In this document: positions 36,064 through 46,268 of the stretch, in pieces
Position numbering within the stretch: the first letter of the stretch is position 1
Layout of the letters: each line of letters begins with the position of its first letter
Assembly (NCBI GenBank): GCA_017164015.1
Contig: CP071065.1
Coordinates: forward strand, 62,001 to 126,000
Direction of reading: 5' to 3'
DNA: 64,000 nt
Source of the DNA: Nostoc sp. UHCC 0702
Lineage (GTDB): Bacteria > Cyanobacteriota > Cyanobacteriia > Cyanobacteriales > Nostocaceae
Position numbers and translations under genes: made by a program
Notes under the pieces: generated by a model
Told to the model about the DNA's origin: nothing
Seen by the model: the letters and a program-made list of their open reading frames with translations, nothing else
Databases searched by the model: none

Positions 36064-36270
36064 TTGAAGGTTCAACCTTTTGACTTGAAGGTTCAACCTT
36101 TTGACTTGAAGGTTCAACCTTTTGACTTGAAGGTTCAACCTTTTGTCTCGAAGCTTCAACCTTTTGTCTCGAAGCTTCAACCTTTTGTCTCAAAGCTTTA
36201 ACCTTTTGTCTCGAAGCTTCAATCTTTTGACTCGAAGCTTCAGCCTTTTGACTTGAAGCTTCAACCTTTT
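36064..36270. repeat. 21-bp palindromic tandem repeat, about ten units
   Basis: The unit is CTTGAAGGTTCAACCTTTTGA, with variants CTCGAAGCTTCAACCTTTTGT. Each unit contains the odd palindrome AAGGTTCAACCTT or GAAGCTTC. The unit length of 21 keeps reading frames; one frame reads Phe-Asp-Leu-Lys-Val-Gln-Pro repeatedly but has no start or context of a gene. It lies between peptidase and recQ, dominating a 504-bp gap. Confidence 0.9.
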
Positions 36271-36348
36271 TATGAAACGTGAAGTGTAAAGCCCACCATA
36301 TTCAGGTTTTGGTGGGCAAAGCTTACCCTACGTTACTCAACAGAACTC

Positions 36349-37791
36349 TTAAGGGCAATTATCACAATGTCCACAACGCCAGTTAGCAGCTTCTTTCTCA
36401 AAACCAAAGGCGTTTAATAAAAACTGCCAACGGCACTGCTTGGTAGCTAAGTATTGATTCATTTGTTTAGCAGCTTGTAATTGCGTTGTTGGCTGATTTT
36501 TTGCTTTTTGTTCAATGATGTAATGAAAAGGGTCAGTCCATTTTAGCTGACCGCTGCTGTGGAGTAAAGCAAGGGCAGTGGCAGCATCGGGAAATTGTCG
36601 CGTTACAGCATTTACTTCTCCCTGTTGCGGCAGTTTTTTGATGAGTTGCTGTGCTGTTTGCTGTTGCGATTTGATTTGATTCTCAAAAAACTGCTGTCTA
36701 AGCTTGTCTTCTGGATCTAACCACCCCGTAGGTTCACTGACTAAAGTCAGTGCTTCGGCTGGTTTGCCATCTCGTCCAGCCCGTCCAATTTCTTGCACAT
36801 ATTCAGATAGTAAATGCGGTGCATGAAAGTGAATTACCCAACGTACATCAGGTTTATTTATCCCCATGCCAAAAGCACAAGTACAGACTACAAAGGGTAT
36901 TTTACCACCTAACCAACTAGCTTCCACTGCACGGCGTTCTGTTGCACCCAGTCCTGCATGATAACTAGCTGTGGCATAACCTTTTTGTACTAACCATGCA
37001 GCTAGATTTTCGCTATCTCTTCTAGTACGAACGTAAATTAACCCCGCTTGTTGTGGTCTATTTTGAATAAATTTTAATAATTGTTGTTTTCTACCTCTTG
37101 GTGTCCAAGCAATGCGGACACTAGGATATAAATTAGGACGATAAGGATTAAGGCGAAAAAACTCTGGTTGCTGTAATTGTAATACTGTTTGAATGATTTT
37201 TTGGGCTAAGGGGTCAGCGGTGGCAGTAAAAGCTGCTAAGCTGATTTTTGTTCCTGGAGGTTTTAATTTCAGCAATGCAGGTCTGACTGCCCCTAATCTG
37301 CGATAAGCTGGCCGAAATGTCTCTCCCCACTGTACTAAACAATGGGCTTCGTCTAAAATCAAAGCGTTAATTTGCAATTGCGGGTGAGACAATCTTTCCC
37401 ACACTGGCGCACTGAGTAAAGTTTCTGGCGACAAGTACAGCAATCTTAGCTGTTGACGTTCCAAAGCTTGTAGCGTTGTCCGGCGTTGGAATGAAGGCAA
37501 TTCACTATGCAGAAGCGCAGCTTTTTGGTGGTGCTGGAGTAATTCCTGTACTTGGTTTTCCATCAGCGCTACCAAGGGCGAAACTACTAAAGTTAATCCT
37601 GTTTGTAATAGTGCCGGAAGTTGAAAGCAAATCGATTTACCCCCACCTGTGGGCATGATGATCAATGCATCTTTTTGTGCTAATAAAGTGCTAATAATTT
37701 CTCCCTGTGGCGAACGAAAATCTTTATAACCCCAGATTTGTTGGAAGGCCGCACGGACTTCAAGCCAATTTTTGGTAATTTGATGATTCAT
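36349..37791 (-). CDS. recQ: RecQ-family DNA helicase, short form
   Basis: A 480-residue ATP-dependent 3'-5' helicase: motif I Pro-Thr-Gly-Gly-Gly-Lys-Ser near residue 47, Asp-Glu-Ala-His near 147, Ala-Phe-Thr-Ala-Thr-Ala near 188 (motif III), Tyr-Val-Arg-Thr-Arg in motif IV and Gln-Glu-Ile-Gly-Arg-Ala-Gly-Arg-Asp-Gly (motif VI). The C-terminal end Cys-Gly-His-Cys-Asp-Asn-Cys-Pro with the Cys at Gln-Cys-Arg-Trp forms the RecQ zinc site, and the protein stops there: the winged-helix and HRDC domains of E. coli RecQ are missing. Such short forms occur in cyanobacteria. It should take part in recombination repair. Confidence 0.9.
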   Translation of the reverse strand: MNHQITKNWLEVRAAFQQIWGYKDFRSPQGEIISTLLAQKDALIIMPTGGGKSICFQLPALLQTGLTLVVSPLVALMENQVQELLQHHQKAALLHSELPSFQRRTTLQALERQQLRLLYLSPETLLSAPVWERLSHPQLQINALILDEAHCLVQWGETFRPAYRRLGAVRPALLKLKPPGTKISLAAFTATADPLAQKIIQTVLQLQQPEFFRLNPYRPNLYPSVRIAWTPRGRKQQLLKFIQNRPQQAGLIYVRTRRDSENLAAWLVQKGYATASYHAGLGATERRAVEASWLGGKIPFVVCTCAFGMGINKPDVRWVIHFHAPHLLSEYVQEIGRAGRDGKPAEALTLVSEPTGWLDPEDKLRQQFFENQIKSQQQTAQQLIKKLPQQGEVNAVTRQFPDAATALALLHSSGQLKWTDPFHYIIEQKAKNQPTTQLQAAKQMNQYLATKQCRWQFLLNAFGFEKEAANWRCGHCDNCP

Positions 37792-38005
37792 TAAGATTAG
37801 GAAATGCGCGTGATTTTGAATATATCCTTTACTATTAAGCGACTGGTTCAGTAATGTTATCAGTTGTTGCTATGGTGCGATTATTTGATATAGTAATGCG
37901 GTTTGATTTTTGAAATTACTTGCGTAGAGAGGGAACAGAAAACTTTGAACAGGGAACAGGAAAGAACGAAGACTGCTAGGGCAGGTTTAAAAATATGATC
38001 AATAC

Positions 38006-38158
38006 AGGGCTTACGCGCATTGTCATAAATTTTTAGTTGAGGCAGTCAATAGTCAATAGTCAATAGTCAATAGTCAAATAATTTAGCTTTTTTGGACTAT
38101 TGACCCTGGAGTTTTGACAACCCTAACCTTTATTTAGTGTGCCAGTTGCGTAAGTTCT
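38006..38158. mobile_element. TTACGCA-ended MITE-like element, copy 2
   Basis: Starts AGGGCTTACGCGCATTGTC and ends CCAGTTGCGTAAGTTCT. It shares TCATAAATTTTTAGTTGAGG and ACAACCCTAACCTTTAT with copy 1 and carries four to five extra CAATAGT heptamers in the middle, which accounts for its greater length (153 bp). The remaining 675-bp gap has no other feature seen. Confidence 0.7.
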
Positions 38159-38466
38159 ACAATAAATTATGATGATATGGGTGAATCTGCCCCTACTGGT
38201 TTTTTTCAAAAATCAAATAGAAGTCTTATAGTAGTCAGAGATAATTAAATGTCAACCAGATCAACCCGTTGCTGTTTAGGCTTTTTCCTGACTTTAGCCT
38301 TTAACCTTTTACGTTTCCCCCTCTAACTGACCCTTTGAACCAAAAGGTATTGAATGGGAATTTTCAAGATTAGGCTTATTCTCTGTCCTTGCTGTCACAG
38401 GAACTCGGCTAAGGTTGTCAGTTGTTTTTAACACATTCAGTTGCAATAACAATTGTCGCCAATTAT

Positions 38467-40176
38467 ATGGATACACCTATTACTGGCATCTACGATATTC
38501 GTTTGTTAGTGCTTTCAGTTGCGATCGCTCTTCTTGCTGCTTATACAGCTCTTGATTTGGTTGGACAAGTCCGCATGTCTAATGGCTATGTGCGGATCGG
38601 CTGGTTAATTGCCGGCGCGATCGCTATGGGTACAGGGATTTGGTCAATGCATTTCGTGGGAATGCTGGCGTTTTGCCTACCGATTCCTGTGCAATACGAT
38701 GTCTTGACTGTACTTTTATCCATACTGGCGGCAATTTTGGCATCAGCATGTGCCTTGTTTTTTGTCAGTCAGGAAGTTATGAGCAGATTCAATCTGCTGG
38801 GTGGCAGTCTGTTAATGGGTTTTGGCATTACCACAATGCATTATACTGGCATGGCTGCGATGCGATTAGCAGCTGAGATTCACTACAACTATTGGTTAGT
38901 AGCGCTTTCTGTAGCGATCGCTTTTGTTGTATCATTAGCAGCGCTGTGGCTGGCATTTCATTTGCCTGATGGCACCACCATTGCTAGTAGACGACAGAAA
39001 ATAGGTAGTGCCATCATCATGGGAACGGCAATACCTACAATGCATTATATAGGTATGGCAGCTACTAGTTTCCATCTCACAAAAGTAGCACAGATGCCAT
39101 CAGGTTGGATTCTTGACGCTTCCGGGCTGGCTAGCACTATTGCTAGTTTTACCTTTGCCATTCTGGGATTCGCACTGTTGATTTCGCTGGAGAAAAAAAC
39201 CACTGACAGAACAGTTGCATTACTCAATTTAGAACATGAAATTGCTGAGCGCCAACAGATAGAAAAGCAGCTGCAACTTGAACAAGCCCGTCAACTGGAA
39301 GAAACTTTGAAAGAATTAAAACAAACTCAAGCCCAATTAATTCAAAGTGAAAAAATTTCTTCATTAGGACAATTAGTCGCTGGTATTGCTCATGAAATCA
39401 ATAATCCTGTAACATTCATTTCTGGCAATTTATCCTACGCTTACCAGTACGTTCAAGACTTAATTTACTTGCTCAACCTCTACCGCAAACAGTGCCCTAA
39501 TCCCTGTGTGGAAATTAAAGAGGAACTTGAGGTTATTGATTTAGATTACTTGGTTGAGGATTTGCCGAAAATGATTTATTCTATGAAATTTGGCACTGAC
39601 CGCATTCAAGAAATCATGCAGTCGTTGCGAAATTTCTCACGAATGGATACAAATAACAAAAAGGCAGTTGATATTCATGAGGGAATTGACACAACCTTGA
39701 TGATTTTGCAACATCGTCTCAAAGCCGAGTCACGCCGCCCTGCCATCAAGGTTGTGAAGCAGTATGGTAAATTACCTTTGGTTAAATGCTATGTAGGACA
39801 ACTCAACCAAGTATTTATGAATTTGCTGGCCAATGCCATTGATGCTCTGGAAGAGTCTAACAATGGCAAGACTTTTGCAGAAATTGAGACTAATCCTAAT
39901 AGAATTACTATTACTACCAGTGCAGATGATAATTATGCCACTGTCAAGATTGCTGACAACGGGCCTGGTATCCCTGAAGAAGTAAGGGCGCGATTATTTG
40001 ATGCTTTTTTCACCACCAAAGCCGAGGGCAAAGGTACGGGGCTAGGATTAGCTATTTGTCATCAGATTATTACAGACATCCACAGTGGTAGCTTGCAGTG
40101 TTTCTCTACCTTGGGTCAAGGAACAGAGTTTGTGATACAAATTCCCATAGCGATCGCAGTTAGTAATAAGGAATAG
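38467..40176 (+). CDS. MHYT-domain sensor histidine kinase
   Basis: From the ATG at 38467 the product has 569 residues. Seven hydrophobic helices in the first 250 residues carry three MHYT motifs (Met-His-Phe-Val, Met-His-Tyr-Thr, Met-His-Tyr-Ile); these are thought to bind copper and sense gases such as oxygen or NO. A coiled-coil follows (260-300), then the HisKA domain with Ile-Ala-His-Glu-Ile-Asn-Asn-Pro near 310 and a HATPase with Asp-Asn-Gly-Pro-Gly and Gly-Lys-Gly-Thr-Gly-Leu-Gly. The kinase part strongly resembles that of the large hybrid kinase at 28371. No response regulator is adjacent. Confidence 0.9.
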   Translation: MDTPITGIYDIRLLVLSVAIALLAAYTALDLVGQVRMSNGYVRIGWLIAGAIAMGTGIWSMHFVGMLAFCLPIPVQYDVLTVLLSILAAILASACALFFVSQEVMSRFNLLGGSLLMGFGITTMHYTGMAAMRLAAEIHYNYWLVALSVAIAFVVSLAALWLAFHLPDGTTIASRRQKIGSAIIMGTAIPTMHYIGMAATSFHLTKVAQMPSGWILDASGLASTIASFTFAILGFALLISLEKKTTDRTVALLNLEHEIAERQQIEKQLQLEQARQLEETLKELKQTQAQLIQSEKISSLGQLVAGIAHEINNPVTFISGNLSYAYQYVQDLIYLLNLYRKQCPNPCVEIKEELEVIDLDYLVEDLPKMIYSMKFGTDRIQEIMQSLRNFSRMDTNNKKAVDIHEGIDTTLMILQHRLKAESRRPAIKVVKQYGKLPLVKCYVGQLNQVFMNLLANAIDALEESNNGKTFAEIETNPNRITITTSADDNYATVKIADNGPGIPEEVRARLFDAFFTTKAEGKGTGLGLAICHQIITDIHSGSLQCFSTLGQGTEFVIQIPIAIAVSNKE

Positions 40177-40432
40177 GGGATGGGGAGATGGGGGGATGAG
40201 GGGGATGAGGGGGATGAGGGGGATGAGGGGGATGAGGGGGATGGGGAGATGAGGGGGATGAGGGGGATGAGGGGATGGGGAGATGGGGGAGAATAATAAT
40301 TACTTGCTTACTCCCCCACCTTCCTCATCTTCCCCTGCACCCCTGCACCCCTGCACCCCTGCACCCCTGCACCCCTGCACCCCTGCACCCCTGCACCCCT
40401 GCACCCCTGCACCCCTGCTCCTAACTCCTAAC
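40176..40432. repeat. GATGAGGGGG and CCCCTGCAC tandem repeats
   Basis: The first half is about 10 units of GATGAGGGGG or GATGGGGA, the second about 10 units of CCCCTGCAC. Together they fill the space between the MHYT kinase and leuA. Frames across it encode only Pro/Thr/His runs. Confidence 0.9.
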
Positions 40433-40435
40433 TCC

Positions 40436-42040
40436 TTAGAATTTCTCTGCGGTCACTTGCTCTTGCTTTTCTGAAGTTTGCAGATATGCATACAATCTAT
40501 TAAGCGCATTAACATAAGCTTGCGCGGAAGCAACTATGATATCTGTGTTCGCTGCATGACCGGAAAATACTCTCGAACCGTGTCGTAAACGGATTGTTAC
40601 TTCCCCAATGGCATCAATCCCTGCTGTTACAGACTGTACTGAAAATTCAATCAACTGGTTTGGTACGTTGACCACACGATTCATTGCTTTATAAACTGCG
40701 TCTACTGGCCCAGTACCAATTGCTGCATCGGTTAATTCTTCACCTTCTGGTGTGCGGAGTGTAACTGTGGCGGTGGGTTTGGCGTTGCTACCACAGGACA
40801 CTTGCACCAACTCTACGCGGAACAATTCGGGGGCTTGTTGGATTTCATCGTTAACAATTGCTGACAAATCCCAATCAGAAATTTCTTTCTTTTTGTCAGC
40901 TACTTCTTTAAACCTCACAAATGCTTTGTTTAATTCTGTTTCTGACAGTTCAAAGCCCAATTCTTTCAAACGGGTACGGAAAGCATTTCTGCCTGAATGT
41001 TTACCCAAAACGATTTGATTGTCTGTCAAGCCAATCAATTGGGCATCCATAATTTCGTAGGTAAGCTTGTTTTTTAACACCCCATCTTGGTGAATACCAG
41101 ACTCATGTGCAAAGGCATTCGCCCCTACGATTGCTTTATTTGGTTGCACTAGCATTCCGGTCAAATTAGAAACCAAGCGCGAGGTTTTGTAAATTTGACG
41201 GGTGTCAATATTCGTTAATGGTTGTTCAGAATCTGCTGGTCTTCCTAAGAAAGGATTGAAATATTGCCGCCGCACATGCAAAGCCATCACTAATTCTTCT
41301 AAGGCGGCATTTCCTGCTCGTTCACCAATACCATTGATGGTACATTCTAATTGACGTGCGCCATTTTTTACAGCTTCCAAGAAGTTAGCAACTGCTAAAC
41401 CTAAATCATTATGTCCGTGAACCGAAATAATTGCTTGGTCAATGTTAGGGACATGATCTTTAATGCCTTTAATAATTGCCCCAAATTCACTAGGTGTAGT
41501 GTAACCAACTGTATCAGGAATATTAACTGTTGTTGCCCCAGCAGCGATCGCTCGCTCTAACACTTGATACAGAAATTCTGGGTCAGAACGTCCAGCATCT
41601 TCGGGCGAAAATTCCACGTCATCGGTGAAACTTTTAGCATAAGCTACCATTTCTTCGGCGATCGCTAGTACTTCTGATTTTGTCTTTTTCAGTTTGTACT
41701 TCAGATGAATATCAGAAGTGGCAATAAATGTATGAATTCTACCATGAACAGCCCCTTTAATGGCTGCTGCTGCTGTTTTTATATCATCATGCCTCGCTCT
41801 TGCCAAACTACAAATTACAGGGCCATCTTCTGTACCTACGGCTTCTGCTATCTTGCTGATGGCTTCAAAATCTCCCGGACTGGCAAAGGCAAAACCGGCT
41901 TCAATTATATCTACACCTAACCTGGCTAGCTGCTTGGCGATCGCCAGCTTTTCGTCTATATTCAGTGTTGCTCCTGGACATTGTTCTCCATCTCGGAGTG
42001 TAGTATCAAAAATGATGATTCGCTCTGCTTGATTTTTCAT
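40436..42040 (-). CDS. leuA: 2-isopropylmalate synthase
   Basis: A 534-residue enzyme that condenses acetyl-CoA with 2-oxoisovalerate, the first step of leucine synthesis. The N-terminal TIM barrel has Asp-Thr-Thr-Leu-Arg-Asp-Gly-Glu-Gln at residues 11-19 (metal and substrate binding) and Ser-Val-His-Gly-His-Asn-Asp-Leu-Gly near 206. The C-terminal regulatory domain (about 390-520) is for leucine feedback, and Gly-Ile-Asp-Ala-Ile-Gly-Glu-Val near 478 fits it. Length is normal. It stands alone; no other leu gene is near. Confidence 0.95.
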   Translation of the reverse strand: MKNQAERIIIFDTTLRDGEQCPGATLNIDEKLAIAKQLARLGVDIIEAGFAFASPGDFEAISKIAEAVGTEDGPVICSLARARHDDIKTAAAAIKGAVHGRIHTFIATSDIHLKYKLKKTKSEVLAIAEEMVAYAKSFTDDVEFSPEDAGRSDPEFLYQVLERAIAAGATTVNIPDTVGYTTPSEFGAIIKGIKDHVPNIDQAIISVHGHNDLGLAVANFLEAVKNGARQLECTINGIGERAGNAALEELVMALHVRRQYFNPFLGRPADSEQPLTNIDTRQIYKTSRLVSNLTGMLVQPNKAIVGANAFAHESGIHQDGVLKNKLTYEIMDAQLIGLTDNQIVLGKHSGRNAFRTRLKELGFELSETELNKAFVRFKEVADKKKEISDWDLSAIVNDEIQQAPELFRVELVQVSCGSNAKPTATVTLRTPEGEELTDAAIGTGPVDAVYKAMNRVVNVPNQLIEFSVQSVTAGIDAIGEVTIRLRHGSRVFSGHAANTDIIVASAQAYVNALNRLYAYLQTSEKQEQVTAEKF

Positions 42041-42132
42041 TTTGGCTCGTTGTTTAGTTTTAACTTTTTGCTTAAAATACCTAGAACCTTATTTTTTTAT
42101 TCTTAACATTTTGTAAATAATTGTTAAGGCGA

Positions 42133-42654
42133 TCAACCTTCTACTTTTTCTATTCGGTCTCTAATATCGTTCAAATCTATATATCTATCCGTAGCATTAC
42201 GCAATTCTCTAGCGATCATGCCTTCTGTTGATACTACTGTAATATGAGTATTTTTTGAACGTAAAAGTTCGATAGCTCTTTCAAAATCTCCATCGCCGCT
42301 GAATAAAACTACTCGATCATATTGGTCTACGGTATTAAACATATCTACAACAATTTCTATATCTAAATTGGCTTTTTGCGAATACCTTCCGGATGAATCA
42401 TCATAATATTCTTTGAGGATTTTAGTTCTGACTGTATATCCCAGACTGATGAGAGCATCTCTAAAACCTCGTTGATCTTGTGGGTCTTTTAAGCCAGTGT
42501 ACCAGAAAGCATTAATTAAAGTGGTGTCTGATTGCTCGTGTTTGAAATATTCTAAGACTCGCCGAGGATCAAAAAACCAGCCATTTTTTTGTTGAGCATA
42601 GAACATATTGTTTCCGTCTACAAAAATAGACAGACGATTCATTGGAGAACCCAT
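42133..42654 (-). CDS. NYN domain protein, LabA-like
   Basis: The 173-residue product belongs to the LabA/DUF88 group of NYN (PIN-like) domain proteins. Acidic residues in Phe-Val-Asp-Gly-Asn-Asn near residue 10 and Ser-Gly-Asp-Gly-Asp-Phe near 117 would coordinate metal for RNase activity. LabA in Synechococcus affects circadian gene output; this paralog may do something else. The ATG at 42654 was preferred to a GTG at 42666 because AGGTG, a likely ribosome binding site, lies 9-10 bases before it and the GTG is part of that site. RNA binding or cleavage is inferred from the family. Confidence 0.85.
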   Translation of the reverse strand: MGSPMNRLSIFVDGNNMFYAQQKNGWFFDPRRVLEYFKHEQSDTTLINAFWYTGLKDPQDQRGFRDALISLGYTVRTKILKEYYDDSSGRYSQKANLDIEIVVDMFNTVDQYDRVVLFSGDGDFERAIELLRSKNTHITVVSTEGMIARELRNATDRYIDLNDIRDRIEKVEG

Positions 42655-43383
42655 AGAAAAATACACCTAATAAATAGAAATGAATTTAGATGGAACAATA
42701 GATTATAGCAACTCTCAAATGATAATTTTGCTAATATACCTAAACGGACTTCTCATGTATAGCTTTTATCTTACCTCTTTCAAAGCAGAAAATTTGCCTA
42801 AAGGTAGGACATAAGCTGTTGGGTGTCTCACCTTTTCACTCCTAATACTATAAGAGACACCCCGTGATCAAAATCTACCAATAAACTTGACTCGGCAACA
42901 GCATTCTTAGCTATATAACCGTTAAGTTTACTCCTAAAGAGGTAAATCATAGGTCTTGGGGTAGGATAAAGATTGATCACCATCTATAAGTTTTACAGTC
43001 AACAAAAGTACAAGCCCAATGGAAATGACAGTGTTGTATAACAGGCAAGCGTTGCTTAATAGGAGGCTCTTGCTAGACTAGTTCTTTGAGGCGCACCTGT
43101 GGGCTAAAGTAGAATAGAATCTCGTGGCAACGCTGTACTAAGTTAGATAATTTCCGCCTCAGGTCTGTAGAATCATCTCTGCTTTGATCTTAGTCAGAGA
43201 ATAACTTAGGCAGTAACTGGGTTGAAAGTCTGCTATATCGAGGTTTGCTAACCCAAGTTTGGTCAGAAATAGAAGATACATTACAAATGTATAAGATTCT
43301 CATTTAAGTTTAATTGCAACGGGGTTGTAGTAAAAAGGGACATGAATAAATAAAGTTGTACGTAAACCAATTATTAACACGAT
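42655..43383. other. long intergenic region with no recognised gene
   Basis: This 729-bp gap between divergent NYN and CHASE2 kinase genes has one stem-loop (GGTGTCTC with GAGACACC around 42819-42862) without a T tract. The rest has no repeat or known RNA that I can recognise. It may hold a long leader or an unrecognised RNA. Confidence 0.4.
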
Positions 43384-45747
43384 ATGGCAGAAGAACCTAC
43401 ACCTACCTTAACTAAAAAACATGTTTCTGCTGCCAATATAGGCTCAAGTAAACCGACAAAAGTCACTCTGACAACATCAACAAGCTTTTTCACACTAATG
43501 GTTCGCCTAGCTCATTTGCTTGCAGGTGCTTCAGCAATAGGTGCAGCACTGCTGAGTGCTTCTGGTTTGGGTATGGTGCAATTGATGGAAAATCAAGCGC
43601 TGTCTGCATTTTTTCAACTGCGCGGGTCAATTGTGCCTCCGAAAGATATAGTAATATTAGCGATCGATGATCAGTCGATATCAATCCCCGAACAGTACTA
43701 TAAAACAGATCCAAAACGCTACGCCTACCTAGAACCACTAAAATCATTTCCTTTTAAACGAACTGCATATGCCCAGATCATTGAAAAGTTGATCAAGGCT
43801 GGTGCGCGTTCTGTAGCATTAGATATAGTTTTTGATACACCAAGTAGTTACGGTGTGGATGACGATCGCCAACTACAAGCAGCATTGCAACAATACGGCA
43901 GCAAAGTCACCTTAGCAGCACTCTACGAAAATTTCCAGACACACCAAGGAATTTTCATGCAACTGAGTCCGCCTCAAGAAATTTTCCGCGTCGGCTCAGT
44001 TTCTATTGGTTCAGTTAATTTCCCTCTTGAGGTAGATGGCAAAGTACACAGATTAGCTGGTGAGTATTCTAAGTTATTAGCTAAATACGATTCCCTAGCC
44101 GTGAAAATGCCCTCATTTGATGAAGCGGTGCTATTGGCTGCACAAATAAATTATCCCCGACCAAAGGGCGATCGCATCAATTTTTGGGGGATGGCGGGGA
44201 CATTTGAGACAATTCCTTTGTGGTACGTACTCGACCCAGAAAACTGGAATACTTATTTAGAGCAGGGCAAAGTTTTCCAAGACAAGATTGTCCTAATTGG
44301 CTCAACAGACAAGTTGAACAACGATTATCATCCCATAGCTGCCGGCAATAGTCTAGACAAGATGTCAGGGGTGGAAATTCACGCCAATGCCATCGCAACT
44401 TTGATGCAAAATCAAGCTATTGGTCAAGCAATTAACAGTCCCCCGCTACAAGGTTTGTTCGTACTAATTTTAGTTGGTGGCACAGCAATTATTATTAATA
44501 AAACCAAACGAGGTATTAATAGATTTGTATCTAGCCTGGCTCTAGCTAGCATTTGGGGAGGAATTAGCTATGTGAGTTTCGTATCTGCTCAGTTAATCTT
44601 CCCCACTGCTATACCAATGATCGCGATCGCTATTTGCGGACTATCTTACTTAGTAACCGAAGTAGCCAGGGAAAAAATTAGAATTCACCAATTAGTAAAT
44701 ATTTTTCAGAAATATAAAACTTCCCCTGTTGTTCAAGAGATTATCAGTCAACAACATGACCTGCAAGACTTAATTCAACAGCGAGATGTAGCATTATCAG
44801 GGAAAATACTCGCCGGACATTACAAAATTGTCAAAGTTCTCGGTGCAGGTGGATTTAGCGAAACCTACATCGCCGAAGATACCCACCGTCCTGGGAACCC
44901 GTTATGTGTGGTTAAGCAGCTAAAACCGGCTAACACCCAATCAAAAGTGTTAGAACTTGCCAGACGTTTATTTCATTCAGAGGCCCAAACCCTAGAAAAA
45001 TTGGGGAAACACCCCCAAATTCCTCAACTTCTGGCTTATTTTGAACAAGATACAGAATTTTATTTAGTAGAAGAATATATAATTGGTCATCCTTTGAGCC
45101 AAGAATTGCCATTGGGTAAACCTGTTTTAGAAACCACAGCGATCGCAATTGTCAGAGATTTATTGCAAACATTAACATTTGTCCATGAAAATGGCGTAAT
45201 TCATCGGGATATTAAACCCAGTAACATCATTCGGCGACACTCTGATTCCAAGCTTGTATTAATTGACTTTGGTGCAGTCAAAGAAGTCTCCACAGCAGAA
45301 TTGGAGGATTCAGAGCCAACACCCTTTACAATTGGCATTGGTACTAAAGGTTATGCACCAAGTGAGCAATGTTTTGGGCGTCCGCAATATAACAGTGACA
45401 TCTATGCAGTTGGGATGATTGCCATTAAAGCCTTGACTGGTATCGCACCTCACGAACTAGATAGAGATACTGTTGGCGAGTTGAAATGGAGTCATAAAGC
45501 TTCAGTCAGCGATTCCTTAGCTCAAATTCTTTCTCAAATGGTGCTAGATAATTGCAAACAGCGATATCAATCTGCATCAGAGACTTTAGCAGACATTGAC
45601 AAGTTAATCAGTTCTCCAGACAGCAACGTGATTTCAAAAGATAACTTAGCGATTGATACATTATCAAAAGACGATTTAGAAACTCCCACCACAGCTTGGA
45701 CAGGATCATTTTCGGAAACATCTGTATTAGAGGACTTTCAAAAATAG
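43384..45747 (+). CDS. CHASE2-domain Ser/Thr protein kinase
   Basis: A 787-residue membrane kinase. One N-terminal helix (about 38-60) precedes an extracytoplasmic CHASE2 domain (about 60-350), three helices follow (350-440), then the kinase domain (480-740): Gly-Ala-Gly-Gly-Phe-Ser glycine loop near 488, Lys in Val-Val-Lys-Gln-Leu-Lys, His-Arg-Asp-Ile-Lys-Pro-Ser-Asn near 615 and Asp-Phe-Gly-Ala-Val-Lys near 636. CHASE2-kinases are common in filamentous cyanobacteria and probably sense periplasmic signals; the signal is unknown. The gene has a long 5' region and is followed by purine repeats. Confidence 0.92.
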   Translation: MAEEPTPTLTKKHVSAANIGSSKPTKVTLTTSTSFFTLMVRLAHLLAGASAIGAALLSASGLGMVQLMENQALSAFFQLRGSIVPPKDIVILAIDDQSISIPEQYYKTDPKRYAYLEPLKSFPFKRTAYAQIIEKLIKAGARSVALDIVFDTPSSYGVDDDRQLQAALQQYGSKVTLAALYENFQTHQGIFMQLSPPQEIFRVGSVSIGSVNFPLEVDGKVHRLAGEYSKLLAKYDSLAVKMPSFDEAVLLAAQINYPRPKGDRINFWGMAGTFETIPLWYVLDPENWNTYLEQGKVFQDKIVLIGSTDKLNNDYHPIAAGNSLDKMSGVEIHANAIATLMQNQAIGQAINSPPLQGLFVLILVGGTAIIINKTKRGINRFVSSLALASIWGGISYVSFVSAQLIFPTAIPMIAIAICGLSYLVTEVAREKIRIHQLVNIFQKYKTSPVVQEIISQQHDLQDLIQQRDVALSGKILAGHYKIVKVLGAGGFSETYIAEDTHRPGNPLCVVKQLKPANTQSKVLELARRLFHSEAQTLEKLGKHPQIPQLLAYFEQDTEFYLVEEYIIGHPLSQELPLGKPVLETTAIAIVRDLLQTLTFVHENGVIHRDIKPSNIIRRHSDSKLVLIDFGAVKEVSTAELEDSEPTPFTIGIGTKGYAPSEQCFGRPQYNSDIYAVGMIAIKALTGIAPHELDRDTVGELKWSHKASVSDSLAQILSQMVLDNCKQRYQSASETLADIDKLISSPDSNVISKDNLAIDTLSKDDLETPTTAWTGSFSETSVLEDFQK

Positions 45748-46001
45748 GCGTTGCAGAGCGGGGGAGCAGAGGAGCGGGGGAGATGGGGAAAGATAAATCT
45801 ATTCGCTCATTTGTTTATTCAAAATTCAAGGAAGAGGTGTTGTATGGAATGCAGGAGGATTTACTACGGGCGGGTTTACCGATATCCTCGTTAATGATTG
45901 ATAAGCTAAAACAGATTTAGTTTGCATAACTAAATTTCTGAAATGATTGTGGGGTGGGCATCTTGCCCGCCCAGTATATGCAAGTTAAATGTGGAACAGC
46001 T

Positions 46002-46149
46002 TATCATGTCCGGTTAATTAGTTATGATTCCGACAGTCATTGCACCCCACCCCTAACCCCTCCCCGTTCACGGGGAGGGGAAACAAAGCGTAGCTTTGGT
46101 GGGGTGGGGTTCTTATGGTTTAATAAATAATAACCAAAGGACATGATAT
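46002..46149. repeat. ATATCATGTCCGG-ended element, copy D
   Basis: Left end TTATCATGTCCGGTTAATTA, right end AACCAAAGGACATGATATG. The interior CCCCTCCCCGTTCACGGGGA is a strong hairpin, next to ACAAAGCGTAGCTTTGGTG. It lies between the convergent CHASE2 kinase and gor-like genes, and almost the same sequence occurs in inverse orientation as copy E. The rest of the 521-bp gap holds purine or pyrimidine repeats (45760-45795, 46190-46260) and no gene. Confidence 0.8.
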
Positions 46150-46268
46150 GATTTGTCTTTTGAACCCGCTCCTACCTACGCTCATCTTTCCCCCATCCCC
46201 CTATCCCCCCTGCTCCCCTGCTCCCCTGCTCCCCTGCTCCCCTGCTCCCCATCCCCCCTGCTAAACAA

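Noticed and set aside
36064..36270. Heptapeptide-coding frame through the 21-bp repeat
   Set aside because: One frame stays open, but there is no start, ribosome site or continuation on either side.
36064..36270. CRISPR array
   Set aside because: Repeats are 21 bp and directly abutting with no unique spacers; no cas genes in the window.
40283..40474. Pro/Ala/Thr-rich frame before leuA
   Set aside because: Encoded by CCCCTGCAC tandem repeats and overlaps the end of leuA.
42901..43383. Possible 6S, tmRNA or other structured RNA before the CHASE2 kinase
   Set aside because: No recognisable conserved core or terminator could be found by eye; left as unannotated intergenic DNA.
45696..45920. 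Small frame after the CHASE2 kinase with Met-Gln-Glu-Asp-Leu-Leu-Arg-Ala-Gly
   Set aside because: Overlaps the kinase end in another frame and passes through purine repeats; the short tail alone is too weak to call.
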